DNA of 64,000 bases from Pseudomonas syringae (GTDB lineage Bacteria > Pseudomonadota > Gammaproteobacteria > Pseudomonadales > Pseudomonadaceae), in assembly GCF_000737245.1 (NCBI RefSeq), contig NZ_JPQU01000109.1, forward strand, positions 101,082 through 165,081, in the 5' to 3' direction. Numbering within the stretch: position 1 is the stretch's first letter; each line of letters opens with the position of its first letter. Under the pieces are notes generated by a model, which saw only the letters and a list, made by a program, of their open reading frames with translations, was not told the DNA's origin and searched no databases. A program made the translations under genes and the position numbers. Shown in pieces: positions 24,116 through 33,024 of this stretch.

Positions 24116-25468
24116 TCAGACCACCATCGACAGCAGCAGGATGAAGATCAGGCCAACCACCGAAAGGATGGTTTCCATCACGGTCCAGGTCTTGAAGGTT
24201 TCGGTGACGGTCATGTTGAAGTACTGCTTGACCAGCCAGAAACCGGCATCGTTTACGTGAGACAGAATCAGCGAGCCAGCGCCGGTCGCCAGGACCAGCA
24301 ACTCACGGTTGACGCCCGGAATCAGGCCCACTACCGGAGCTACGATGCCGGCACCGGTAATGGTCGCGACGGTGGCTGAACCTGTTGCCACGCGAATAAC
24401 CGCCGCTACCAGCCAGGCCAGCATGATCGGGTTGATCTGTGCCTGTACCGCCATGTGACCGATCAGATCGCCCACACCGCTGGCCACCAGCATTTGTTTG
24501 AAACCACCACCGGCACCGACGATCAGCACAATGGCGGCTACCGGCGTCAGGCTCTGGTCCAGCAGCTTCATGATCTTGTTGCGATCAAAGCCACGTGCCG
24601 AACCGAAGGTATAAAACGCCAACAGCAAGGCCGCGAGCAGCGCGGTGATCGGATGGCCAATGAAGTCCATCCAGATACGGAAGGTGTTGCCTTCAGGCAG
24701 CGCAATATCGGCGAAGGTTTTCAGCAGCATCAGGAATACGGGCAGCAGGATCGTCACCAGGGTGATGCCGAAACCAGGCAGGTTGTCAGTGCTGGACTCC
24801 TTGCCAATCTGTTCCATCAACTCCTGGGATGGAGTGCCCGGCACGTATTTGGAAATCCACTTGCCGTAGATCGGGCCTGCAATGATAGCGGTGGGCAGGG
24901 CGATCAGCAGGCCGTAGAAAATGGTCTTGCCGATGTCTGCGCCGAAGATGCCGATGGCGAGCAGTGGACCCGGATGGGGTGGCACCAGACCGTGCACGGC
25001 CGACAGGCCAGCCAGCAGCGGGATACCAATCTTGACGATGGAGACACCGGTGCGGCGCGCGACGATGTACACCAGCGGGATCAGCAATACAAAGCCGATC
25101 TCGAAGAACAGCGGAATGCCCACCAGAAAAGCGGCGAACATCATAGCCCAGTGCACACGCTGCTTGCCGAAGGCACGGATCAGCGTCTGCGCGATCTGAT
25201 CTGCGCCGCCAGAATCCGCCATCAACTTGCCGAGCATGGTGCCCAGCCCAAGGATGATGCCGACAAAACCCAACACGCCGCCGAAGCCGTCCTGGAATGC
25301 CTTCATGACTTTGTCCACCGGCATGCCGGAGGTAAGGCCTAGAAAGCCGGCGGCAATGGTCAGTGCAACAAAGGGGTGAACCTTGAATTTGGTGATCAAC
25401 AGGATCAGGCCGACGATGGTCACCACCGCGTCGACTAACAGGTACGTTTCGTGTGTCATACCGAACAT
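24116..25468 (-). CDS. gntT: Gluconate permease, GntP family
   Basis: A 450-residue, 12- to 14-helix proton symporter of the GntP family (PFVALTIAAGFLGLTSGMP, GLVPPHPGPLLAIGIFGADIG, ATGSATVATITGAGIVAP, SHVNDAGFWLVKQYF). It takes up D-gluconate for phosphorylation by the upstream kinase. ATG 25468 follows GGAGAG. It lies downstream of gntK, with a perfect operator palindrome in the gap that may give it its own regulated promoter. Confidence 0.93.
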   Translation of the reverse strand: MFGMTHETYLLVDAVVTIVGLILLITKFKVHPFVALTIAAGFLGLTSGMPVDKVMKAFQDGFGGVLGFVGIILGLGTMLGKLMADSGGADQIAQTLIRAFGKQRVHWAMMFAAFLVGIPLFFEIGFVLLIPLVYIVARRTGVSIVKIGIPLLAGLSAVHGLVPPHPGPLLAIGIFGADIGKTIFYGLLIALPTAIIAGPIYGKWISKYVPGTPSQELMEQIGKESSTDNLPGFGITLVTILLPVFLMLLKTFADIALPEGNTFRIWMDFIGHPITALLAALLLAFYTFGSARGFDRNKIMKLLDQSLTPVAAIVLIVGAGGGFKQMLVASGVGDLIGHMAVQAQINPIMLAWLVAAVIRVATGSATVATITGAGIVAPVVGLIPGVNRELLVLATGAGSLILSHVNDAGFWLVKQYFNMTVTETFKTWTVMETILSVVGLIFILLLSMVV

Positions 25469-25566
25469 TGGATGTCTCTCCAGTTATCTTTATTGTTAAA
25501 GGAGCAGCTGTATTGCACCCGTCGCAAACCACGACGGATCAGGTAATTTTCAGCAGGCCCCGGCGC

Positions 25567-25582
25567 AAGACAGCGCTGTCTT
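25567..25582. promoter_or_regulatory. GntR-type operator between gntK and gntT
   Basis: AAGACAGCGCTGTCTT is a perfect 16-bp palindrome in the gap before gntT, followed by TGGCGCT. The same core recurs before gntK and, degenerate, before gntR. Confidence 0.75.
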
Positions 25583-25605
25583 TGGCGCTCACGGCTTTAG
25601 CGGCC

Positions 25606-26127
25606 TCAGGACGCCTTCCACCAGGCCGCAGCTTGTTTGCCAATCTCTGCCACCGGTTGAGTTGCATCAACCACAAGCGTCAATGGCTCGCCATAAGGCG
25701 GCTCAAGGGTCGCGAACTGGCTCTCCACCAGGCTGGCGGGCATGAAATGGCCCGGGCGATGGGCGCAACGTTCGGTTGCCACTTCTGGAGTCAGTTCAAG
25801 GAAAACAAACCCTAGCCCAGGCACGGCCTGGCGCAAGCGTTCGCGGTATATGAGCTTGAGGGACGAGCAAGTGAGGATCGGGTGCTCACCGTTGCGCAGG
25901 GCTTGGGCCATCTCTTCACCCAAACGGGTGAGCCAGCCGGCACGGTCTTCGTCGTTGAGGGGGTGACCAGCGCTCATCTTTTCGATATTGGCCGGTGGGT
26001 GGAAAGCATCGCCTTCAATAAGGCGGCCTCCGCTGTTCAGGGCGATTTCAGCGCCGACGACACTTTTGCCGCAGCCCGAAACTCCCATCACGACGAGGGC
26101 AGAAATAGCAGAATTCGCAATTGTCAC
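25606..26127 (-). CDS. gntK: Gluconokinase
   Basis: A 173-residue P-loop kinase that phosphorylates gluconate to 6-phosphogluconate, feeding the Entner-Doudoroff pathway. It shows Walker A GVSGCGKS, EGDAFHPPANIEKMSAGHPLND, DRAGWL, TCSSLKLIYRERLR and RPGHFMPASLVESQ, all typical of GntK. The frame is open upstream; the best start is GTG 26127 with AAGGTGG at 8-base spacing. A palindromic operator lies 20 to 33 bases before this start. Confidence 0.93.
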   Translation of the reverse strand: MTIANSAISALVVMGVSGCGKSVVGAEIALNSGGRLIEGDAFHPPANIEKMSAGHPLNDEDRAGWLTRLGEEMAQALRNGEHPILTCSSLKLIYRERLRQAVPGLGFVFLELTPEVATERCAHRPGHFMPASLVESQFATLEPPYGEPLTLVVDATQPVAEIGKQAAAWWKAS

Positions 26128-26146
26128 AGTAGACCACCTTGACTGG

Positions 26147-26160
26147 AGACAGCGCTGTCT
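26147..26160. promoter_or_regulatory. GntR-type operator before gntK
   Basis: AGACAGCGCTGTCT, a perfect 14-bp palindrome identical to the core at 25568-25581, just upstream of the gluconokinase start. Probably bound by the LacI-family regulator encoded divergently. Confidence 0.78.
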
Positions 26161-26286
26161 TTGTCGCCCTTGGCAAAGAAACTGCAACAGGTGCTTCCAG
26201 GTATTGTCATTGTTTTAAGAACATCATCCATCAGCGGACGCCCCTAGAGTCAAATGTGACTGAAGAAAGCATTGTCAGGGTCCGTG

Positions 26287-26319
26287 AGACAGCGCTACCT
26301 TAGAGCCCATTCGCTGTCT
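26287..26319. promoter_or_regulatory. GntR-type operator before gntR (autoregulation)
   Basis: AGACAGCGCTACCT at 26287-26300 keeps the left half of the operator and loses the right half. A second half-site CGCTGTCT follows at 26312-26319, 41 bases before the regulator start. The weaker sequence suggests weaker autorepression. Confidence 0.6.
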
Positions 26320-26359
26320 TTGGCAACCCCTCTGCTCATCCTTATGTAGTTGGCAACAG

Positions 26360-27376
26360 ATGACTCGCATTGGTTCCCGCTCCACCGGCCGCCCGACACT
26401 CAATGAAGTGGCGCGACTGGCTGCTGTTTCTCCTATCACTGCATCACGCGCATTACGCGGGGTGATCACTGTTGCCCCAGAGCTGGTGGAAAAGGTCCGG
26501 GCCGCGGCCCAGAGCCTTGGTTACGTGGCCAACCCGGCTGCGCGGGCGCTGGCTTCGTCACAAAGTCAGACCGTGGTGGTGCTGGTACCGTCATTATCCA
26601 ACCAGTTGTTCATCGAGACCCTCGAAGCGATTCAACATGTATTGCGCCCTCGTAATCTCGAAGTGGTGATCGGCAACTATCACTATTCCCCTGTCGAAGA
26701 AGAAAGCCTGTTGCGCAGTCATCTGGCCAACCGCCCGCGGGGACTTTTGCTCACCGGTTTTGACCACACCCCGGCGCTGCGTGAATTGTTGGCTGCCAGC
26801 GGGGTGCCCTGCGTCCACATGATGGAGCTGGACGAAACCCGCGGAGCCTACTGTGTCGGGTTTTCCCAGGTTCAGGCCGGGGCAGAGGCGGCGCGCCACT
26901 TGCTCGGGCGCGGACGCAAGCGGCTGGCCTACATCGCCGCACAGCTTGATCCGCGAGTGTTGCAGCGCGGCGAAGGATTTCGCCAGGTGCTGCAGGAACA
27001 GGGTTTGTACGATCCGGCGCTTGAATTGCACAAACCGCAGCCATCTTCCATCGGGCTGGGTGGCGAGTTGTTCATGCAATTGATGACGCAGCATCCGGAT
27101 GTGGATGGTGTTTTCTTCTGTAATGATGACTTGGCGCAGGGGGCGGCCCTTGAGGCATTGCGGCACGGGATCGCCATCCCTGAGCGGGTGTCATTGGTGG
27201 GTTTCAACGATCTGCCGGGCTCGGCCTACATGGTGCCGCGCCTGACTTCGATCCGCACGCCTCGTGAACAGGTCGGGCAACGCGCCGCGCAATTGCTGCT
27301 GGGGCTTCTGGATGGTGTGGTGCAAACACCCCAGGTTGACCTGGGGTTCGAGCTGGTGGTTCGCGAGAGTTCGTGA
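26360..27376 (+). CDS. gntR: LacI-family gluconate regulator GntR
   Basis: A 338-residue repressor with an N-terminal LacI helix-turn-helix (PTLNEVARLAAVSPITASRALRG, about residues 12-34), hinge region and periplasmic-binding-type effector domain (VVVLVPSLSNQLFIETLEAI, VDGVFFCNDDLAQGAALEAL, RVSLVGFNDLPGSA). Divergent from gntK and gntT, it most likely represses them until gluconate or 6-phosphogluconate binds. Three copies of an AGACAGCG-type operator lie in the locus. Confidence 0.92.
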   Translation: MTRIGSRSTGRPTLNEVARLAAVSPITASRALRGVITVAPELVEKVRAAAQSLGYVANPAARALASSQSQTVVVLVPSLSNQLFIETLEAIQHVLRPRNLEVVIGNYHYSPVEEESLLRSHLANRPRGLLLTGFDHTPALRELLAASGVPCVHMMELDETRGAYCVGFSQVQAGAEAARHLLGRGRKRLAYIAAQLDPRVLQRGEGFRQVLQEQGLYDPALELHKPQPSSIGLGGELFMQLMTQHPDVDGVFFCNDDLAQGAALEALRHGIAIPERVSLVGFNDLPGSAYMVPRLTSIRTPREQVGQRAAQLLLGLLDGVVQTPQVDLGFELVVRESS

Positions 27377-27426
27377 GCCATTCGTAGCTTTGCGGTGGGA
27401 GATTTTATGCGTGTGCGCAAGCGGGT

Positions 27427-27532
27427 GTGATGACGTGGGAACGGCTTCAGCCGGGAGGGCGGCATTTCAGACAATAAATCTGGCGTGGATGTACTGGCCT
27501 CTTCCCGGCTAAAGCCGTTCCCACGTCGTCAC
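27427..27532. repeat. Long inverted repeat, family B (ACGTGGGAACGGCTTCAGCC)
   Basis: 30-base arms, left ACGTGGGAACGGCTTCAGCC and right GGCTAAAGCCGTTCCCACGT, with outer GTGATG and CGTCAC. Related copies lie at 39731-39850 and 50898-50996. This family is distinct from the GCGCGCTTGCCCGC repeats. Confidence 0.9.
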
Positions 27533-27663
27533 ACCCGGGTGCCAGCCCAGGCTTTGCGCCGGGCGGTCGAAGCATACTTGTTGGCAAGGCGGTGTGTCAG
27601 GTGCTTCGCCTCGCCAACAAGTTGGCTCCTACCGGGACGGCGATCTGCGTTTATCAGCAGCGA

Positions 27664-28821
27664 TCAGTAGCCGTGATGCTTGAGGATTGCATCCATGCTT
27701 TCTTTCGCCGGACGACCGTAGAACTTCAGCAGTTCAGAGGTGCGGTTGGTAAAGAATCCGTCGGCGCCATCTGCGGCGATCTGCTTGAAATCCACCTCGT
27801 CATCGACGGTGTAGGGATGCACCACCATGCCTCTTTCATGGGTCGCGTTGTTCATCCATTTCTTGACCAGATCCATATAGCTCTGATCCCCGCCATGGGT
27901 GAGTCTGGCTGAGGGGCCTGTGCCTATTGCGCCATGGGCCTTGGCCCAATCGATCCAGGCGATGAACTCTTCCTGAGATTTGGCTTCCTGCGCGCCGTAG
28001 TAGGCAGCCTTGTCTGTAAAGCCCGAATCCTTGAACGCAACATTCGACTTCGGCTCGATTGAACCTTCGCCGATCCACAGCAGAAGCACCTTGGGCACCT
28101 TCGGCATTTCTTTTTGCAGCAACACCAGGCTTGTTTTCTCAAAGGTCTGCAGCACCACGCGCCCGGGCATGTGCGCGACATTCACATGGCCTGCCTCGGC
28201 GGCTGGCCTTGAACTGAGCCAGCCGCGCTTTTCCAGGGCCTTTTTGAGGTCCGCTTCAATGCCGGGGAATTGGTTCGGGGCTTTGGTTTCGATGTACAAC
28301 CCTGGTTTGTTGTCGCCGCCTTCCGCGATATCGATCACTTCATCCAGGGTCAATATCTGCAAACCGGCAAAACTGGCGCGCGCCCGATCAGGATGGGCCT
28401 TGTTGAACCAACTGCCGGCATCCAGCTGCTTGATTTCCGCGAGGGTAAAGGTGTTCAGCGGGTCTTTGCTGCGCTTGGGAAAAACTTCGGCGACGTTGGT
28501 CGTGCGTTCCAGCGTGTCATCGTGCAAGGCGATCAATACGCCGTCTTTGGTGCGCTGAATATCCATCTCCAGATAATCCGCGCCCAGGTCCCGCGCCACG
28601 GTGTACGCCGGAATGGTCTCTTCAGGAGCATCAAACGATGCACCTCGATGGGCGATCACTGCAGGCCAGGGCAGGCCGATCTTTGCGCTCAGCATCTTGC
28701 CCGGTGCGTCGGCCGCCAGAACCGTACCTGAAGCCAGTAGTATCGTGCTCAACACGCTACCTGCCAGCACGCTGGCCAGGGGAGTCTTGCGCAACAGCGC
28801 TTTTGCAATTCCTTTGAGCAT
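27664..28821 (-). CDS. glpQ: Periplasmic glycerophosphodiester phosphodiesterase
   Basis: A 385-residue protein with a long signal peptide (residues 1-37, cleaved near VLAADA) and a GDPD TIM barrel with catalytic motifs AHRGASFDAPEETIPAY, DYLEMDIQRTKDGVLIALHDDTLERTTN and LYIETKAP. It hydrolyses glycerophosphodiesters to glycerol 3-phosphate and an alcohol in the periplasm. An upstream in-frame ATG at 28869 is open, but ATG 28821 gives a proper signal peptide with AAGGA upstream. No pho box was recognised. Confidence 0.92.
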   Translation of the reverse strand: MLKGIAKALLRKTPLASVLAGSVLSTILLASGTVLAADAPGKMLSAKIGLPWPAVIAHRGASFDAPEETIPAYTVARDLGADYLEMDIQRTKDGVLIALHDDTLERTTNVAEVFPKRSKDPLNTFTLAEIKQLDAGSWFNKAHPDRARASFAGLQILTLDEVIDIAEGGDNKPGLYIETKAPNQFPGIEADLKKALEKRGWLSSRPAAEAGHVNVAHMPGRVVLQTFEKTSLVLLQKEMPKVPKVLLLWIGEGSIEPKSNVAFKDSGFTDKAAYYGAQEAKSQEEFIAWIDWAKAHGAIGTGPSARLTHGGDQSYMDLVKKWMNNATHERGMVVHPYTVDDEVDFKQIAADGADGFFTNRTSELLKFYGRPAKESMDAILKHHGY

Positions 28822-29156
28822 GGTCTCGATAATCCTTCTTTCGTGGTAATTGACGATCAACACGATCATTACAAATGAAGCCCGGGCAAACCTTTAGCAG
28901 CATCGAACCTGACCGGCAAGCCATCTGCCGCTCTGCGACTGCTTATGTCGCAACCGCGATGGGGCGGGATGCAGGTGTTTGTGGCTGTTTACCATCCAGT
29001 TAGGCACTATGTCGTACGGCTTGCGGCGTGCTAAGTGGAGCACTCTGTTAGTCATGATGCGAAGCGATGCGCTGGCAACGGACCTGCTTCATTCCCGGTA
29101 GTCTGACCGGCGAATGATACGAACGCGTGAATGTTAATTTTCCAGGCAGTTCTGAT
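28822..29156. other. Divergent promoter region of glpQ and the diguanylate cyclase gene
   Basis: About 330 bases with no coding potential I can support and no repeat. It should contain the two divergent promoters; none stands out. Confidence 0.4.
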
Positions 29157-30497
29157 ATGGAAACAAATAATTACGCGGCGCTGGCGGGTATCGTCGACAT
29201 GTTGCTGGATGCGATCTGCGTGGTTGACCCGCAGGGGCGATATGTCTATGTCAGCGCGGCGTGCGAGCGCGTGTTCGGCTACACCCAGCAAGAACTGATC
29301 GGTACGCAGATGCTTGATCTGGTCCACCCGTTGGATCGCGAGCGCACGCTGGCGGCTGCCCGGGAAGTCATGGACGGCCAGCCCAAGCTGCACTTCGAGA
29401 ATCGCTACATCCGCAAGGATGGGCGCGTCGTGCATATCATGTGGTCGGCGCGCTGGTCGGCAGATAACCAGATGCGTATTGCAGTGGCCCGTGACGTGAC
29501 CGAACGCAAACGCTCGGAATTGTTGCGCACGGCATTGTTCGAAATTTCCGAAGCGGCCCACAGCGCTGAAAACCTGCCTGGGCTGTTCAGGCGGCTGCAT
29601 CCGATTATTGGCACGCTGTTGCCCGCGCAAAATTTCTCCGTGGTGCTTTTTGATCCGCTGCTTGAACAGCTGAGTTTCGCCTGGCACGGCGACGAAAAGG
29701 ATGCTGGGCGAGAAAGCCCGGTTGCAGAAGCCCTGGCCTGGGAAATCGTCAAAACCGGCAAGGCGGTTATCTGCGCGACGAACAGCGAACGTTTACCTGA
29801 ACATCTTCGACACTGGTTAGGCGAGGCACAGCCCAGCTGGCTTGGCGTACCGCTGGATGCCCAGGGCCAGACCATCGGCGCCATGCTGGTCATGGCTCCT
29901 GCTCAGGGCGCGCATTACAGCGCCAGCGATGAGGAACTGCTGCAGTTCGTTGCCGTTCAGGCCGCAGCGGCCATCTATCGTCAGCAGATGCACGAGCGCT
30001 TGAAACATATGGCTCAGTTTGATCAATTGACGGGTTTACCCAATCGCCTGTTGCTGCAAGACCGGTTACTGATCGCACTGGAGCAGGCCCGGATCAGCAA
30101 CGGTCGTCTGGCGGTGCTGTACCTGGATCTGGACAAGTTCAAACAGGTCAACGACACGTTCGGACACGCGGCGGGTGACCAGTTGCTTCAGGAGGTGGCG
30201 CAGCGTCTGAGTCGGTGTGTGCGGGAAGCGGATACCGTGGCGCGGATCGGCGGTGACGAATTCATCGTCCTGCTGAACCGAATCATGAGGGACGAGGATG
30301 CAGCGACCGTTGCGAAGAAGATCCTGTTGGCGCTCAACGAGCCCATGTATTTGGGCGATGTCGATTGGCCCATCAAACCGAGCATTGGCATTGCTTACTA
30401 CCCCGAAGACGCAACTGACCTGGGGCAATTGTTTCGGCGTGCGGACGAATCTATGTATGAGGCAAAGAAGCAGGGAGGTAATCGTTACTCCCCATGA
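29157..30497 (+). CDS. Diguanylate cyclase with PAS, GAF and GGDEF domains
   Basis: The 446-residue cytoplasmic protein has a PAS domain (about 8-117, ICVVDPQGRYVYVSAACERVFG ending in VARDVTERKR), a GAF-like domain (about 130-275) and a GGDEF domain (about 288-446). The catalytic motif is intact (GGDEF, residues 365-369), so it should make cyclic di-GMP. Five residues upstream, R356-E-A-D359 is a complete RxxD inhibitory site, so product inhibition is expected. ATG 29157 is preferred over GTG 29127. It could feed EPS or motility control. Confidence 0.93.
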   Translation: METNNYAALAGIVDMLLDAICVVDPQGRYVYVSAACERVFGYTQQELIGTQMLDLVHPLDRERTLAAAREVMDGQPKLHFENRYIRKDGRVVHIMWSARWSADNQMRIAVARDVTERKRSELLRTALFEISEAAHSAENLPGLFRRLHPIIGTLLPAQNFSVVLFDPLLEQLSFAWHGDEKDAGRESPVAEALAWEIVKTGKAVICATNSERLPEHLRHWLGEAQPSWLGVPLDAQGQTIGAMLVMAPAQGAHYSASDEELLQFVAVQAAAAIYRQQMHERLKHMAQFDQLTGLPNRLLLQDRLLIALEQARISNGRLAVLYLDLDKFKQVNDTFGHAAGDQLLQEVAQRLSRCVREADTVARIGGDEFIVLLNRIMRDEDAATVAKKILLALNEPMYLGDVDWPIKPSIGIAYYPEDATDLGQLFRRADESMYEAKKQGGNRYSP

Positions 30498-30659
30498 GGC
30501 TGACTCCAGAACACCCGCGTTCCTCGCCGCTCGGTCAGACCGGTTCCGGTCACTGTGTCGCGCTTTTGATGCCTGCGTCTGCGCATTGCGCAATCTGACC
30601 TGCACAAGTTGCTCAACTCGCGTTACTGTCGGTTTTTTCGCGAATTTCTGGAGCCCTGC

Positions 30660-31595
30660 ATGACAACCACAGTCCTGGTGCTGGTCGAGAGTGTTAATGA
30701 GTACCTGCCCATTCTTGAACACAGCGGTTTCCGACTGATTCTTGCCCCCACGCCGGCGCTGCGGGCTGAGGCCGTGGCCACATGTGGCGAGGAGATCACT
30801 GCGGTACTGACCCGCGGACCGTTGGGCTTTTATGCTGAGGAAATGGCCGCGCTGCCGCACCTGCAGATCATCTGCGTGCTGGGTGCCGGTTATGAGCATG
30901 TAGACCTGCCTGCCGCCGAGGCGCGTGGCATTACCGTCACCAACGGGGCCGGCGTGAACTCGCCAACGGTGGCTGATCATGCGATGTCACTGCTTTTGTC
31001 CATCGTGCGTGACATCCCTCAGGCCGACGCTTCGGTACGACGTGGCGAATGGCGCAAGCTGATCCGACCTTCTCTGGCAGGCAAACGCCTGGGCATTCTC
31101 GGCCTTGGCGCCGTGGGCATGGCTATTGCCAGGCGCGCGGCAGGGTTCGATATGTCTGTGAGCTATCACAGCCGCAAACCCCGCACTGACGTGGCGTTCG
31201 ACTATCACTCGACAGCACTCGAGCTGGCCAGGGCCTCGGATTTCTTGATTGTCGCCACGCCTGGCGGTGCCGGGACCCGCCATTTGATAGACCGCCAGGC
31301 CCTTGATGCTCTGGGCCCTGAAGGCTTCGTCATCAATATCGCCCGGGCGACCGTGATTGATACCGCGGCATTGGTCGAGGCGCTGCAAATGCAAACAATC
31401 GCCGGCGCGGCGCTGGATGTCTTCGATGACGAGCCGCAAGTCCCGGATGCCCTCAAGCGCCTCAACAATGTGATCCTTACGCCGCATGTCGGTGGCTTGT
31501 CACCAGAAGCGTCCGAGGCCACGGTGCAAATGGTTGCGGATAATCTGCTGGCGTTTTTTGCGGGCAAGCCGGTGCTCACCCCGGTGCATAGTTGA
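30660..31595 (+). CDS. D-isomer-specific 2-hydroxyacid dehydrogenase (GhrB/hydroxypyruvate reductase-like)
   Basis: A 311-residue NAD(P)-dependent dehydrogenase with the NAD motif LGILGLGAVGMAIARR, the catalytic Arg in NIARATVID, Glu in DVFDDEPQVP and His in LTPHVGGLSPEA. It reduces a small 2-oxoacid such as glyoxylate, hydroxypyruvate or 2-ketogluconate. ATG 30660 follows TGGAG; the frame is open slightly upstream. It lies downstream of the diguanylate cyclase gene with a 160-base gap and a REP element after it. Confidence 0.88.
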   Translation: MTTTVLVLVESVNEYLPILEHSGFRLILAPTPALRAEAVATCGEEITAVLTRGPLGFYAEEMAALPHLQIICVLGAGYEHVDLPAAEARGITVTNGAGVNSPTVADHAMSLLLSIVRDIPQADASVRRGEWRKLIRPSLAGKRLGILGLGAVGMAIARRAAGFDMSVSYHSRKPRTDVAFDYHSTALELARASDFLIVATPGGAGTRHLIDRQALDALGPEGFVINIARATVIDTAALVEALQMQTIAGAALDVFDDEPQVPDALKRLNNVILTPHVGGLSPEASEATVQMVADNLLAFFAGKPVLTPVHS

Positions 31596-31608
31596 TCAGG
31601 TTCCGTCC

Positions 31609-31697
31609 GTAGGAGCTCACGAGCAGCGCGAGGCAGCGTTATCGGTGTGTCTGATCCACCGCTTCGCGGGCCTCGTAACCTCGGTGCGCTCCTACAG
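31609..31697. repeat. REP-type inverted repeat (ACGAGC variant)
   Basis: Arms start GTAGGAGCTCACGAGCAGCG and end GCGCTCCTACAG. It is related to the element at 2747-2835 and lies directly after the dehydrogenase gene. Confidence 0.7.
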
Positions 31698-31750
31698 GGA
31701 TTTCATTTCAATCCAGTGCGCCAAGGCTGGATCAACCGAGGATCGTCAGA

Positions 31751-32317
31751 ATGCTGAGACGTCTGTTGGGGCGCGTGCTACGCGGTCGCAGTGCCACCGA
31801 GAACAAACTGATCTGGAATCACAAGAGCATCGCTTTCGCGCCAGTGGTGATTGAACTACGTAGCCCGGCGTTCGCGTCGATGCAGCAAATCCCGGCTTCC
31901 CACGTAGGCTCGGCTACTGGCGGTAATCTTTCCCCGGCGCTGGAGTGGACAGGTTTACCCGCTCAGACCCAAGAGCTTGTGCTGATTGTCGAGGATGCCG
32001 ATGCGCCATTGCCGTTCGCGTTTGTCCACGCTATTGCGGTGGGCATCAGCCCGCAACGAACCGGTTTGCCGATAGGTGCGCTGAGCAGTGCTTCTCACGG
32101 TCTGCTTTCACTGGGTCGCAACACCTTCGGTGGGAAAACATACATAGGGCCGCAGCCTCTAACCGGGCATGGTCCTCACCGCTACAGCTTTCAACTGATC
32201 GCGCTAGACCGGCAACTTCACTTTGATACGCCGCCAAACCGCAGCCAGTTACTCAAGGCGCTGGACGGCGCGGTTATCGGACGGGGCAGGCTCGACGGTA
32301 TTCACGAAAGGCCGTGA
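31751..32317 (+). CDS. PEBP / YbhB family protein
   Basis: A 188-residue phosphatidylethanolamine-binding-protein fold member. It shows the anion-pocket motifs VEDADAPLPFAFVHAI (DPDAP-type) and YIGPQPLTGHGPHRYSFQLIALD (GPxPxxxxHxY). The N-terminus is basic (MLRRLLGRVLRGR). Bacterial members have no firmly defined function. The MarR gene follows 85 bases downstream on the same strand. Confidence 0.88.
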   Translation: MLRRLLGRVLRGRSATENKLIWNHKSIAFAPVVIELRSPAFASMQQIPASHVGSATGGNLSPALEWTGLPAQTQELVLIVEDADAPLPFAFVHAIAVGISPQRTGLPIGALSSASHGLLSLGRNTFGGKTYIGPQPLTGHGPHRYSFQLIALDRQLHFDTPPNRSQLLKALDGAVIGRGRLDGIHERP

Positions 32318-32402
32318 GCGATAGACGGGGCAAAGGGTCGCTGTCGCAAAATGCGGGGATATGCCAGCATTGCCGGATTGACCTATACCAGCGGGACCCC
32401 TT

Positions 32403-32930
32403 ATGAGCCACAGCCTGACGTCACTGGCTGAACTGCACATCCAGTTGAAAATCTCCCAACTGCAGATCCCTGATAGCTTGCGGGTAGCGCCGAAAGTGCT
32501 GTGCCATGCCACCAGTCTGCGCAAGGCCACCCGGCGTATTTCCCAGTTGTACGATGCGGTGCTTGCGCCGTGCGGACTGCGCTGTACCCAACGTTCGATC
32601 CTGATTCAGGTCGCACGCCATCAGGCCCCGGCGTTGACTGAGCTGGCGACGATTCTGGTGATTGATCGCTCGGCACTGGCGCAGAACCTCAAGCCTCTGG
32701 AGCGCGAAGGTTTGATTGCGGTATCGGTGGACCCGGACGACAAGCGCAGTCGTCGGGTCAATCTCACCCAGGCAGGGCTGGATAAACTGCTGGAATCCCA
32801 GGCCCTGTGGGAGCAGGCCCAGCAATGTTTCGAAAAGTCCCTTGGTGCGCAGCAGGCAAGCGAACTTCGTGAATTACTGGCCAGAGTCGCTGCGCTGGAT
32901 TATGGCGACCATCCAGCCTCAAACATGTAG
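32403..32930 (+). CDS. MarR-family transcriptional regulator
   Basis: A 175-residue protein with a winged helix-turn-helix (TQRSILIQVARHQAPALTELATILVIDRSALAQNLKPLEREGLI) and the basic wing DPDDKRSRRVNLTQAG, typical of MarR dimeric repressors. A longer-than-usual N-terminal extension of about 30 residues precedes the core. Its stop codon lies inside the left arm of the following REP element. The ligand and targets are unknown; the PEBP gene is the nearest candidate. Confidence 0.9.
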   Translation: MSHSLTSLAELHIQLKISQLQIPDSLRVAPKVLCHATSLRKATRRISQLYDAVLAPCGLRCTQRSILIQVARHQAPALTELATILVIDRSALAQNLKPLEREGLIAVSVDPDDKRSRRVNLTQAGLDKLLESQALWEQAQQCFEKSLGAQQASELRELLARVAALDYGDHPASNM

Positions 32931-33014
32931 GAGCGCGCTTGCCCGCGATGCGGTGCCTCAGCAAAAAATGTGTCGCCTGACATGACCCTATCGCGGGCAA
33001 GCGCGCTCCTACAG
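32926..33014. repeat. REP-type inverted repeat overlapping the MarR stop codon
   Basis: Arms TGTAGGAGCGCGCTTGCCCG and CGGGCAAGCGCGCTCCTACA. The TAG of the left arm (32928-32930) serves as the stop of the MarR gene, so the repeat inserted at, or contributed, the end of the reading frame. Confidence 0.9.
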
Positions 33015-33024
33015 GGCACATGAG

